Source of the DNA: Lachnospiraceae bacterium
GTDB taxonomy: Bacteria; Bacillota; Clostridia; Lachnospirales; Lachnospiraceae
Direction: 5' to 3'
DNA: 64,000 nt
Assembly: GCA_910575005.1 (NCBI GenBank)
Contig: CAJTCL010000012.1
Location: forward strand, 40,494-104,493
A program made the translations under genes and the position numbers. This document shows positions 47,501 through 55,316 of the stretch, one piece after another (within the stretch, counting starts at the first letter, position 1; each line of letters begins with the position of its first letter). The notes beneath the pieces are model-generated. The model was given only the letters and a program-made list of their open reading frames with translations. It was not told where the DNA came from and ran no database searches.

Positions 47501-48179
47501 AGTTTCTTGCCGCAGCTTCACTCATAATATTCAATTCCACAAGTGTATCGACGATATCATCTTGAATAAAATCAAAATCCTGTCTCGATTCCACCCAAGA
47601 TTCTCCATAGTTTTCCTCAAATTTCTCCTTGAATTCCTCAAATCTGCCCTCATCACTCAATCTGCGCTCTAAGTCAGCCAAAAACGGCATTGCCCCACAA
47701 AATCCCTGCATTTCATGAAAAACTTTTAAAAATACTTTGACAATCGCATCTTTATTCTGTTTACTGCCCACATCACTCTTAGAATCTATATTAAAAAGTA
47801 CCACATCGGCCGGTATATCTGCTGCAAGCTGCATATCTGCAAGCACCAAAGGATCTGAAATCTTTTTGTCATCTCTAAAATAGTCTATCGCTTTCTTGCT
47901 GCCAACCTCCTGATTGGCCAGAAGATAAGAAAGAATTTTTAAAAAATGAGATTTACCACTGCCAAAAAAGCCAGAAATCCATACTCCCGTCTTAGAGGTG
48001 TCACCCTCAATTCCTGTCTTATAAGCAGCAAAAAAATCTGCAAAATGTTTCTGTAATTCCCTTGTTACCACATATTCTTCTAATTCCTGCGCTACATTTT
48101 CCGCCTCACTCTGTCCTACAATAATAACACCCTGTAAGTCGCGATCAATTGGTTTTGCAAACATATCTCTAATCTGCAT
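44538..48179 (-). CDS. brxC: BREX P-loop protein BrxC
   Basis: 1213 residues, the usual BrxC length. Walker A GFFGSGKSH is near 73 and Walker B VVFLVDEVGQYIG near 265, with a long helical C-terminus rich in charged repeats. BrxC is the large AAA+ ATPase of type 1 BREX, required for defence, and probably couples ATP use to the methyltransferase/PglZ complex. It is preceded by AGGGAG-type sequence and lies 12 bases after brxB. Intact throughout. Confidence 0.95.
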   Translation of the reverse strand: MQIRDMFAKPIDRDLQGVIIVGQSEAENVAQELEEYVVTRELQKHFADFFAAYKTGIEGDTSKTGVWISGFFGSGKSHFLKILSYLLANQEVGSKKAIDYFRDDKKISDPLVLADMQLAADIPADVVLFNIDSKSDVGSKQNKDAIVKVFLKVFHEMQGFCGAMPFLADLERRLSDEGRFEEFKEKFEENYGESWVESRQDFDFIQDDIVDTLVELNIMSEAAARNWCEKASEPYKISIEEFAKRVRTYIERKDNNHHVVFLVDEVGQYIGDNSNLMLNLQTMCEELGKECRGRAWVIVTSQQDIDSITKVKGNDFSKIQGRFDTRLSLSSANVDEVIKKRILQKKETPAQTLRLLYGQKATTIKNKIEFNDGVEKKLYADENDFAAVYPFVPYQFHLLASVLTSIRTHGASGKHLSEGERSMLAMFKESAMEYMEYDEGTIIPFHAFYDALENFLDHSHRGVILKAYDNSFINPQNKEHDVFAINVLKTLFMIKYVQDITANIDNITSLMISNIEDDRIELKNRVQEALKILMRQMLVQKNGDIYVFLTDEEQEINREIESQSVDLANVIGKAAEMIFEDIFKDKKYRYPAFHGRYAFGFNAIIDDRPYKSNQNYDIGIRILTPASEYGTEETTLRMISGQGREVLVVLPDDRAFMDEIQRYLKIEKFLRLNTSSALPQYETIKDAKRQEMRERDTNAKLFLTEAMKEANIYVNGDQVQVGAKEVSTRINEALGRLVGTVYHKLSYIDTACGDEQIRAMFKTTNQMSLNLQGGTEPNIHALDDVLQYIAGNSRMHMKTSMKTVRDRFMKAPYGFVEDDVHWLVAKLFRRGDLTFSINGANVNLHNKQSEEIIGYITKKAFVEKLMLEEKVRVSEKEKKVAKQIIKELFGVTSTTDDEDVMMKNFVSYATKMTTTLRELEVRYESARYPGKSVVMHGKNLLFDLAQIETPAELFQTISKKQDDLLDFAEDYEPIQAFFEGEQKSIFDKALLYLSKYNDSKTYIVDENLEQVVAQINAIVKKQSPYRDIPKLPELLQKFEEVYSNVLDVQLAPVLDAIYESQDRVFEVLKTKAYAATKQDAYIVMFAEIIEGAKGCTNVSVLRGYADRAEALKMRLLNEMDQKDRELAMKKAAEVRKRLEAQAKEIGQIDQEQIEAEVKREVKVKKTKNVAIKKLTKAASWRLETAEDVDKYLRQLRASLLSELEEDTIVNIEF

Positions 48180-48191
48180 TATTTTCCTCCC

Positions 48192-48782
48192 TTATCGAAC
48201 CAGTCGAAATGCCCGATAATAATTATCTTCATGGTATTCATTAAAAAGTATCAATTCCTGTTCTGTATAAGTCCCTGGATAAAAGAGCACCATTGGAACC
48301 TTTGCAAATGTCGGCGGCATATTGTAGAGAATCTTGTTAAATACCTCTGTCGATTGCAGCAATGGATAACATTTTCCCATTCCAGTCAAAAATACCACAG
48401 ACTGCTCTGGTGTATGTTCCGCAATATACTGTACAAGTAAATTGTCTTTATCTGTTATCTTCAAAGAACGCTGAATCGCAGTGGCCACTTTTGTGATTCC
48501 TCGTTTCTCCTCCATCTGACCACATTTCTCCATAAAATTCTTTTCCCTAAGATGTGCAATGATCAAATCATACAAATCATATACCACCAAATCAAATCCC
48601 TCAGCTGTCTTGAAATCTTTGCTCTTTAGATAGGAAATTCGCTCTCTGACGATTAATTCCTGCTCTGGCGCATAATCAAACACCCAATAATTTACCTCAT
48701 TTGCTTTTCCCTTTGTCTGGCGAAAAGAAGACTTTGTAATTCGCTCCTCCAATTCGTCCAATCTCTGTTCAATTCCAGCCAT
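48192..48782 (-). CDS. brxB: BREX protein BrxB (DUF1788)
   Basis: 196 residues from the ATG at 48782, whose A is shared with the brxA stop codon (TGATG), so translation is coupled. A longer frame to 48839 would lie deep inside brxA. The family is recognised by the DLYDLIIAHL segment, the VVFLTGMGKCYPLL beta-strand with its PP-loop-like turn, and the C-terminal VLFYPGTY. BrxB is needed for BREX defence; its activity is unknown. GGGGGT lies upstream. Confidence 0.93.
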   Translation of the reverse strand: MAGIEQRLDELEERITKSSFRQTKGKANEVNYWVFDYAPEQELIVRERISYLKSKDFKTAEGFDLVVYDLYDLIIAHLREKNFMEKCGQMEEKRGITKVATAIQRSLKITDKDNLLVQYIAEHTPEQSVVFLTGMGKCYPLLQSTEVFNKILYNMPPTFAKVPMVLFYPGTYTEQELILFNEYHEDNYYRAFRLVR

Positions 48783-49381
48783 CAGCGTACCCCCGTCAAT
48801 GCTTTCAAAATTAATTCCATATGATGCGCCATTAGCCACTGTTCCATTTCTCTGTCTAAAATTGGCCGCAAAATTTTCCTGGTTCCATTTGCTTTATCTG
48901 TAACACCCGCTTCATAAAGCATAGTCTTATAAGATCTGCCCAGTCTGTTTAAGGTTTCATCGGTCCATTTTGCAACCTTTTCATCCTGTAACTGTTTATT
49001 CTGAAAAAAAATCCGTATGTCTCTGTCAGCATACTCATTACTGCCAATAATTATTTTTTCTCGAATCACTTCATATACAAAATCAAAAAATAAGCGATCA
49101 TGCGTCAGAGCCGCAGTCAAAGCGAATAATTTTTGCGTCGACAAATCTCCTTTTAGAAAAATCGGATAAAAGGAATCATCCAAAGATTTTATTCTTGCTG
49201 TTACAGTACTATAAATCTGCCTGGCTCTGGCAGGTGTGGCGGCAGCAAATAAGTTTTCATTTTCTACAACTTCCTTGATCTCCTGATAAGATTTTCCTTC
49301 CGTCAAAAGTCTTACCACCTTTTTAAATTCCATAAACCAAAAAGAAAATTTTACCGCACCAGCGCTGTACTCTTTCTCCAT
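48782..49381 (-). CDS. brxA: BREX protein BrxA (DUF1819)
   Basis: 199 residues. The N-terminus YSAGAVKFSFWFMEFKKVVRLL and the later RPILDREMEQWL are typical of BrxA, a small helical DNA-binding protein found at the head of type 1 BREX operons. GGAG lies immediately before the ATG (short spacing), so start efficiency may be low. First gene of the six-gene operon. The 92 bases upstream reach the end of the SMI1-like gene and show no convincing promoter, so the SMI1 gene could be part of the same transcript. Confidence 0.93.
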   Translation of the reverse strand: MEKEYSAGAVKFSFWFMEFKKVVRLLTEGKSYQEIKEVVENENLFAAATPARARQIYSTVTARIKSLDDSFYPIFLKGDLSTQKLFALTAALTHDRLFFDFVYEVIREKIIIGSNEYADRDIRIFFQNKQLQDEKVAKWTDETLNRLGRSYKTMLYEAGVTDKANGTRKILRPILDREMEQWLMAHHMELILKALTGVR

Positions 49382-49473
49382 GCTCCTTTAAGCCCTCCAT
49401 CATCCTGGTTTTTCATTCCTGTAACTCTCTCTAAGTAATTAGGTTTGTCCTTTCTCCATACAAAAAATCAAAT

Positions 49474-50259
49474 TTAAAGATTAAAATGTTCCAAAACTTC
49501 TGCCGCTTCCTCGTGCAGTTCTGGCTCCTGAATACTCTTCAAAAATTGTTGTGCCTTTTTTGATAACTCCTTAAATTTACAGAAACTATATAAAACTTCT
49601 TTCTGATATTCTATATCCTCCGCGTTCTGGAACGCACAAATCAATGCACTGTCATCTCCTGGCTCCTGCCACATAAACTTCCATATTGGTCTTATGTCAT
49701 AACCAGCAAGCAATTCTGAATAGAAATTTTCACACCAAGTCAAAAAATCTGGACTGCCTTTGGGCCACATAGGGGGATAATCACCATCATAGTCCAGATA
49801 GACTACCCGCCCGCGCATTGGACCAGTGACAATCAAATACGCTATAAAAGTAAGATCCATTGCACAAAGACAGATTGTTCCATCCTCTGGAACATCATGC
49901 TCTTCATACAACTCTTTGAATTCCTCCTCTGTCCATTCAGAACTCAACTCCTCTGATACCATAATAAATTCTGAGTCAATATTTTCATTGGCGTCAAAAT
50001 CTCTAAAAAATGTCCCGGGAGCTGCCCCGCCACGCCCCACCTGTGTCAAATAATAGACATATTCTATTGGTAATTGAACGCCAGATTTGTTCTCAAACTC
50101 TTCAATCTCCCACAGCTGTACTGGAGGACTGAGCTCCCAATGATGGTAAAGTTTTGCATAATAGTTTTTTTGATATTCAGGATTCTGGGCAGCTTTCTCA
50201 ATCATGGTCTTGATTCTTGCACATTGTTCAAGCAACACAGGATCATTTAATTCATACAT
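49474..50259 (-). CDS. SMI1/KNR4-family protein
   Basis: 261 residues. The SMI1/KNR4 fold is indicated by WEIEEFENKSGVQLPIEYVYYLTQVGRGGAAPG (about 50-85) and the following FRDFD loop. Bacterial members are mostly immunity proteins against contact-dependent or polymorphic toxins, and some occur in defence islands. The C-terminal 60 residues form a helical extension. AAGGAG precedes the ATG. Same strand as the BREX operon and 92 bases upstream of brxA. No toxin gene is beside it. Confidence 0.75.
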   Translation of the reverse strand: MYELNDPVLLEQCARIKTMIEKAAQNPEYQKNYYAKLYHHWELSPPVQLWEIEEFENKSGVQLPIEYVYYLTQVGRGGAAPGTFFRDFDANENIDSEFIMVSEELSSEWTEEEFKELYEEHDVPEDGTICLCAMDLTFIAYLIVTGPMRGRVVYLDYDGDYPPMWPKGSPDFLTWCENFYSELLAGYDIRPIWKFMWQEPGDDSALICAFQNAEDIEYQKEVLYSFCKFKELSKKAQQFLKSIQEPELHEEAAEVLEHFNL

Positions 50260-50488
50260 AGCAAATATTCTCCTTATTCTCCTCCAAACTTATAATTTAA
50301 CACATTGTTCTTTCTATTCTACCACAAATCTTTCGTATATCAAATGATAAATATTTGACACATCTCTTTGTCAGCTTACAGAATTATTTAAGTCATAATA
50401 ACTGTTCCTCTCTCTTGAAGAATGATAAAATTCAGGCTTTATGTGCGCCATTTGTTATGAAAAAAGTTGTAAACTGGTGGTATTTTTA

Positions 50489-51352
50489 TTAATCTACATC
50501 AAAATAAATATCGCCATATATGATTGCATGGTCTGGAAACCCTTTTAATTTTTCCCAATCTCTAAAATCCATTTTCTCACAATAAACATGTTTTTCCCAA
50601 TATATAAATGTTCTATCATAAACAAAATCTTTCATTACGCATCCTTTGGTAATAAAGTGATCCTCTGCAAATTCGGAATCAACATCTTTCTTTTCACATT
50701 CATATATACTTTGTCCTATGGGAGTATATCTATTATATTCCGTTCGCCCACAAGTAATCTCATTGATATTCCAATTACTCAAGTCAGTGCCACGTCTATA
50801 ATTATTGAAATCTCCTGCAATAATAACATTAGGATAGTCGTCTAATGTAGAATACACATATTCCATTTGTTTTCTCCGTAATCGAGCTTGCTCTTGATAC
50901 GCTTTGCGTTTCTCTTTTTTGTCTAATTTTTCAGAAATCCATTTTGCTATAGTGATTCTTACACCAGCTACCAATATGTTTTTGTTGGTTACTCTATCAG
51001 TTAGTAATACCCGTACATAATTAGGCTTATTATTCTGCTTTGTGGTAATTTCACTATGCAAATTTTCGGTATCACATTTAAAAATATCCTTACGCCATGC
51101 AATCAAGACTTCGTTTTGCCCATTTCCTGTCGCTTCTGTTGGATAGAACTCATAATTTCGCTGTAAAAATGCTTCTTCCAAAAACTCGGCTGCATTATCA
51201 CAAAAGAAAAATTCTGTTAAAATAATTATGTCTGGATTTTGCACTCTTAATTCTTTTATTAACATTTCAGGCAATACATTGTTTCCATCTCGATTTGTAG
51301 CTTGATTAATATTCCACTCTAATATTTTATATCTTGCAATTTCTTTTTCCAT
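50489..51352 (-). CDS. Endonuclease/exonuclease/phosphatase-family protein
   Basis: 287 residues. The family motifs are in order: ILEWNINQ, IIILTEFFF (metal-binding glutamate), VIIAGDFNN and the C-terminal FPDHAIIYGD with the catalytic Asp-His. Members cut DNA, phosphoinositides or other phosphodiesters with Mg; the substrate cannot be told. The start at 51352 has GGAG 9 bases upstream; the longer frame to 51433 lacks a site. Single gene flanked by decayed sequence. Confidence 0.8.
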   Translation of the reverse strand: MEKEIARYKILEWNINQATNRDGNNVLPEMLIKELRVQNPDIIILTEFFFCDNAAEFLEEAFLQRNYEFYPTEATGNGQNEVLIAWRKDIFKCDTENLHSEITTKQNNKPNYVRVLLTDRVTNKNILVAGVRITIAKWISEKLDKKEKRKAYQEQARLRRKQMEYVYSTLDDYPNVIIAGDFNNYRRGTDLSNWNINEITCGRTEYNRYTPIGQSIYECEKKDVDSEFAEDHFITKGCVMKDFVYDRTFIYWEKHVYCEKMDFRDWEKLKGFPDHAIIYGDIYFDVD

Positions 51353-51435
51353 CCACTTTTCTCCTACATAAGTAAAAATAATAGTGTTTGTCCAACTTTC
51401 AGAGGCAATATTTTTATCTATATATTTGTGCAATA

Positions 51436-51861
51436 TTTTTTGATATCAAAATCTTTTCAATAATCAGTTTTGCTAGGTCATCCTCTACTAAAATAACCAA
51501 ATCATTTCCATAACCATCTTCTCCATACAAATTTCTGGTTGCATAGCTGGATAACATAGATTTGTCACCATTATTGTATTGTTGAATAAACTTGAAAGAT
51601 AGTAAATGTGTTGTGCTTTATTTCATACTGTTCAATATACTGATCTTTTGGGAAATACGTTTCAGTTGATACAATCTCATAGATACCTGCATCTGTAAGA
51701 TCAGCAAGTTTCTCCGCCACACTTTTTGTTGTTCTGGTTGCTGAATAATAAACAACTAGAACATCTTTTTCAGTAGTCTGAAAGTTTTCCTCAGATAGCT
51801 TAGTTTCTTCTGTTTCCTGTCCTAGTTCAGATAAGTCCTTTCCCTTTGTTTTCTGTTTTTA
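51436..51861 (-). pseudogene. Truncated flavodoxin remnant and fragments
   Basis: A frame from about 51861 to the TAA at 51571 reads an acidic linker and then DVLVVYYSATRTTKSVAEKL, the FMN-loop start of flavodoxins, and stops after about 95 codons with no start codon (an in-frame TAA lies upstream). A second fragment (about 51570-51436) reads SSYATRNLYGEDGYGNDLVIL in another frame. Only the first third of a flavodoxin is present. An intact flavodoxin gene lies directly upstream. Confidence 0.6.
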
Positions 51862-52022
51862 GAGGAATACTTTCCCTCTGTTTCCTGTCATTCACTTCCA
51901 GATCAATATTTAGGTAATTGTAAAACTCAATAATCATCAATTTCAAAAAATTTGACAACTTAATGGCTTTGCAATTACCTAAGAACAATTCAGCTATCTG
52001 TAAGCTTTTGACAATTAATTTT

Positions 52023-52499
52023 TTACAACCACTCTGCTGCCCAATCAGCAAGCTCCTGACCAGATGTGTTTACAGCAAATCGCTTTCCTTGCACTACCTT
52101 CGCATTTGGCGCTAAGGCTTGCATATTTTTCCCAGAATCACCAATCAGACTTCCGCCAGATGTGGCAAAAGGAACCACTGTCTTTCCACTGAAATCATAG
52201 GTTTCCATAAAGGTATCAATGATAGATGGCTCTCTATACCACCATACTGGAAAGCCGATAAATACAACTTGATACTGATTGAAATCCTCTACTTGCGATT
52301 GAATTGCAGGACGACAATTTCTATCGTTCATCTCCACGGAACTTCTGCTTTTGTTATTCCGCCAATCGAGATCCGCATCTGTGTATGAAACCTCCGGCTG
52401 GATTTCAAATAATTCTGCCCCAATTTCCTTTGCCAGTCTCTCTGCCACTTTCGCTGTCACTCCGCTGGCACTGAAATATGCTACTAATACGTTACTCAT
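52023..52499 (-). CDS. Flavodoxin
   Basis: 158 residues. The FMN phosphate loop SASGVTAKVAERLA at the N-terminus, FIGFPVWWYREP (FMN-stacking aromatics) and the SGGSLIGDSG loop are intact. It is a short-chain flavodoxin-like electron carrier or quinone reductase. The start at 52499 has GGAGG 9 bases upstream. It is divergent from a MerR regulator and read from a MerR-type promoter, so it is probably induced by an electrophile or oxidant sensed by that regulator. Confidence 0.92.
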   Translation of the reverse strand: MSNVLVAYFSASGVTAKVAERLAKEIGAELFEIQPEVSYTDADLDWRNNKSRSSVEMNDRNCRPAIQSQVEDFNQYQVVFIGFPVWWYREPSIIDTFMETYDFSGKTVVPFATSGGSLIGDSGKNMQALAPNAKVVQGKRFAVNTSGQELADWAAEWL

Positions 52500-52584
52500 T
52501 GTCAAATTCCTCCTTTGATCTGTTTTCATTGACTTTTAAATAGAAACTTCTTATAATAGGTTTAGCTTTCTAATGTTCGTGTTA

Positions 52585-52615
52585 ATCATATAACTTAAAG
52601 TGTACTTTAAGTCAA
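52585..52615 (-). promoter_or_regulatory. MerR-type promoter/operator of the flavodoxin gene
   Basis: Minus-strand TTGACT (52615-52610) and TATGAT (52590-52585) are 19 bases apart, the overlong spacer that MerR regulators correct by DNA twisting. The spacer holds a palindrome with arms ACTTAAAG and CTTTAAGT (52593-52612). This fits the AdhR-like CTTAAAGTnnACTTTAAG sites. Confidence 0.85.
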
Positions 52616-52648
52616 GACATATTTTAAAATTTTTAGAGGAGATTACTT

Positions 52649-53128
52649 ATGTTATATACCGTTGGCGAAATGGCAAAGATATTGAGCATTCCTGCTTCTA
52701 CTCTCCGTTATTATGATAAGGAAGGGCTGCTCCCTTTTATGGAACGCTCTAGCGGCGGGATCCGTATGTTTACCGACAAGGATTACGAATGGCTGAAAGT
52801 CATTGAATGTCTAAAACAGTCTGGCCTGTCCATTAAGGATATCCGAAATTTTATCGACATGGCCATGCAGGGTGATGCTGCATCTCTTCAAAATCGGCTT
52901 ACTCTGTTTCAATCCCGAAGGGATGCTGTCAAAAAACAGATAGAAGATATGCAGGAAACACTTGAACTTCTAGAGTTCAAGTGCTGGTACTATGAACAAG
53001 CGATTGAGGATGGCACAGAAGAAAAAGTCCGTTCCCTGTCTCTCGATGAAATTCCCAAACAGTACCAAGATATCCATAAAAAAATGAAAACCATTCATTT
53101 GGATGAAAAAGATATATCCTCCACGTGA
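52649..53128 (+). CDS. MerR-family transcriptional regulator
   Basis: 159 residues. N-terminal MerR helix-turn-helix with YTVGEMAKILSIPASTLRYYDKEGLLP, a wing with GIRMF, and a dimerising coiled coil (about 80-120). There is no conserved metal-binding cysteine pair, and a single CWYYEQA cysteine near 112 could sense an electrophile. It is divergent from the flavodoxin gene and surely binds the palindrome between them. GAGGAG precedes the ATG. Confidence 0.93.
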   Translation: MLYTVGEMAKILSIPASTLRYYDKEGLLPFMERSSGGIRMFTDKDYEWLKVIECLKQSGLSIKDIRNFIDMAMQGDAASLQNRLTLFQSRRDAVKKQIEDMQETLELLEFKCWYYEQAIEDGTEEKVRSLSLDEIPKQYQDIHKKMKTIHLDEKDISST

Positions 53129-53629
53129 CGCGCACCTTCATTCTTCCAAAAAAGTTTCCTGCCCTACTCCTGTTAGATATTCTAAATGTGGTACTTCCTT
53201 GGGGAATATTGGATAATAGTTTATACTTAAAATAAATTTCCTCATTTTTTTATATGATTATTATGATAGTGCCAAAATCCCCTGCTAACTTTGGTGACTG
53301 GGAAACATTGTATACAGATTGCATTCGCAAAATAAATATTCTTGATGCAATCTTGTGCCAAAGGGACTTACTGCTTTTGTAGCAGTTTTTGGCACATAGT
53401 AATCGCAAAATGGAGGAAAACAAAACACTTTGAGAATTGTCAAATTGTAGCCTCTCTGGTATAATGAGCAAAAATAGGAAGAGAAATCTATGTATTCGCC
53501 AAGAACAGTAGATAAAGTATAGCCGATTTCATTCGATATGTTGACAAAGAAAATGCTAGAGCATGCAGGAAATAGGCCATTAGTACAAGACTTATAATAT
53601 ACCAAAAGATATTCGTGGAGGAAAAAAGT
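53129..53629 (+). promoter_or_regulatory. Intergenic region with promoter of the methyltransferase gene
   Basis: TTGTCA (53437-53442), 17-base spacer and TATAAT (53460-53465) form a strong plus-strand promoter about 165 bases before the methyltransferase start. Upstream, GTGCCAAA...TTTTGGCAC with an inner ACTGC...GCAGT forms a nested hairpin (53355-53395). Between promoter and gene a short plus-strand frame from 53491 has two stops and looks like decayed coding DNA (SFDMLTKKMLEHAGNRPL). Confidence 0.6.
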
Positions 53630-54607
53630 ATGCCAAAAAAAGCCTTACAAAAAATGGAGCAACTTTTTTTAGAAATAGAACCTAAAAAAAGTTGCTCTTT
53701 TATGGAATCAAAACTTTCTAATTTGCATATTTTTCAAACAGATTCAATGGGGCAACCCACCCATATCAGAAAAAACGGGTTGATTTTTACAGATAACAGT
53801 TTACTATGGCTGAAAACATTGCAAGATGAATCAATTGATTTAATTTTTGCTGATCCACCTTATAACATAAAAAAAGCAGATTGGGATAAATTTGACTCAC
53901 AAGAAGAATATATTAAATGGTCTTTGCAATGGATAGGTGAAGCTGCACGAATTCTTAAACCTACAGGTAGCTTATACATTTGTGGATTTAGTGAAATTTT
54001 AGCTGACTTAAAACACCCCGCAATGCGCTATTTTTCAGGGTGCAAATGGCTTATTTGGCATTATAGAAATAAAGCCAATCTTGGAAATGATTGGGGAAGA
54101 GCCCATGAAAGTATTTTGCATTTTAGAAAAACCAAAAAATTTAATTTAAATTTAGACGAAATTAGAATTCCTTATGGAAATCATACATTAAAATATCCTT
54201 CACACCCACAGGCAAAAAGCAGCCAGTATTCAAACGGAAAGAAGACTGCTCCAGTATGGACCCCAAATCCGTTAGGGGCTAAACCAAAAGATGTATTTGA
54301 AATTCCGACCACTTGTAATGGAATGGAAGAAAAAACAAAGCATCCCACCCAAAAACCCGAAGAATTGCTTCGCAAACTTATATTAGCTTCCAGCCAAGTA
54401 GGTGATGTTGTACTTGATCCTTTTTGCGGATCAGGAACAACACTGGTGGTCGCTGAACAACTACAGCGATTATGGATTGGATGTGAAATGAATGAAGAAT
54501 ATAATTCTTGGGCGATAAAAAGAATAGATCATGTCTTTTCACAACCAATAGAAAAATGGATTGAATATGATAAGGAAAATGCAAAAAGGAGAGAATCAAT
54601 ACGATGA
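53630..54607 (+). CDS. Beta-class site-specific DNA adenine methyltransferase
   Basis: 325 residues. The catalytic motif DPPYNIKKADW comes first (near 85) and the SAM-binding DPFCGSGTTLV last (near 270), the beta-class order of enzymes such as M.MboII and M.RsrI. KHPTQKPEELLRKLI links the two. It should methylate adenine N6 (or cytosine N4) in a short site. The start at 53630 has GGAGGAAA upstream. The next gene overlaps by four bases, so translation is coupled, which is the typical arrangement of a restriction-modification pair. Confidence 0.93.
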   Translation: MPKKALQKMEQLFLEIEPKKSCSFMESKLSNLHIFQTDSMGQPTHIRKNGLIFTDNSLLWLKTLQDESIDLIFADPPYNIKKADWDKFDSQEEYIKWSLQWIGEAARILKPTGSLYICGFSEILADLKHPAMRYFSGCKWLIWHYRNKANLGNDWGRAHESILHFRKTKKFNLNLDEIRIPYGNHTLKYPSHPQAKSSQYSNGKKTAPVWTPNPLGAKPKDVFEIPTTCNGMEEKTKHPTQKPEELLRKLILASSQVGDVVLDPFCGSGTTLVVAEQLQRLWIGCEMNEEYNSWAIKRIDHVFSQPIEKWIEYDKENAKRRESIR

Positions 54608-55068
54608 CTCTTTTACAATTAGTAGAATGGGCAAAAACCAAAAACCGCTTTCAAACTATTGACGATTATTCTTCGTTTTGTGAAGAATATTTATCGTTCA
54701 TTTTTGACGGCCTACAAGCTGTTATCGTCTCTCAGAATGAAAATCATTATCGCTTCTTTCAATATCGTGAAGATGGGAATTTTAATGTTACGCGCCCAAT
54801 AAACAGTAATCTCATGATTTCTATTGAGGATTTTCATTTAGCAGTATTCCTAAATGATGTTCAGCGAAAAGGAAAAGAGCCTCGTTATGGTATCAATACC
54901 ACATTTTTGGCTGGACACTTCAAAGGATATACAATCAAATTAAATCCTTTAGATGGAGTTTATTATTGCGATTTAAGACCTAATATGCTGATAGATGATA
55001 TTTTATCATCGCAAATCCGATCTCTTGATACTTTACTCATAGATGATATTTGGAAATTTATCGAATAA
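54604..55068 (+). CDS. Unrecognised protein coupled to the methyltransferase, candidate restriction partner
   Basis: 154 residues, no family recognised. It begins within the methyltransferase stop (ATGA overlap). Visible features are aromatic residues in the first third, a central basic stretch (DVQRKGKEPRYG) and an acidic C-terminus. No clear PD-(D/E)XK or HNH motif can be assigned, although D and E residues around 100-130 leave room for one. The position suggests either the cognate endonuclease or a specificity/accessory protein. Confidence 0.55.
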   Translation: MTLLQLVEWAKTKNRFQTIDDYSSFCEEYLSFIFDGLQAVIVSQNENHYRFFQYREDGNFNVTRPINSNLMISIEDFHLAVFLNDVQRKGKEPRYGINTTFLAGHFKGYTIKLNPLDGVYYCDLRPNMLIDDILSSQIRSLDTLLIDDIWKFIE

Positions 55069-55316
55069 TTGCCTCAACTACTATAATTATTTCATAACAA
55101 TTGTACAACTATTTCAACTTTTGTTTGTTCAACACAAAAATATATAATAGTTTTAAAATCAGAGGAAGGAGGTACCATAAAAAAAGCTACTACAATATGA
55201 TACAACGATCTCTTTGTGAATAGCCTGATTGTTGCATATTGGAAGGTGGACGAAGAAAAGTAAATATCCAACGAATATGTAAAAATCAATATTTTATTAC
55301 TAAGGAGAAAACAACA

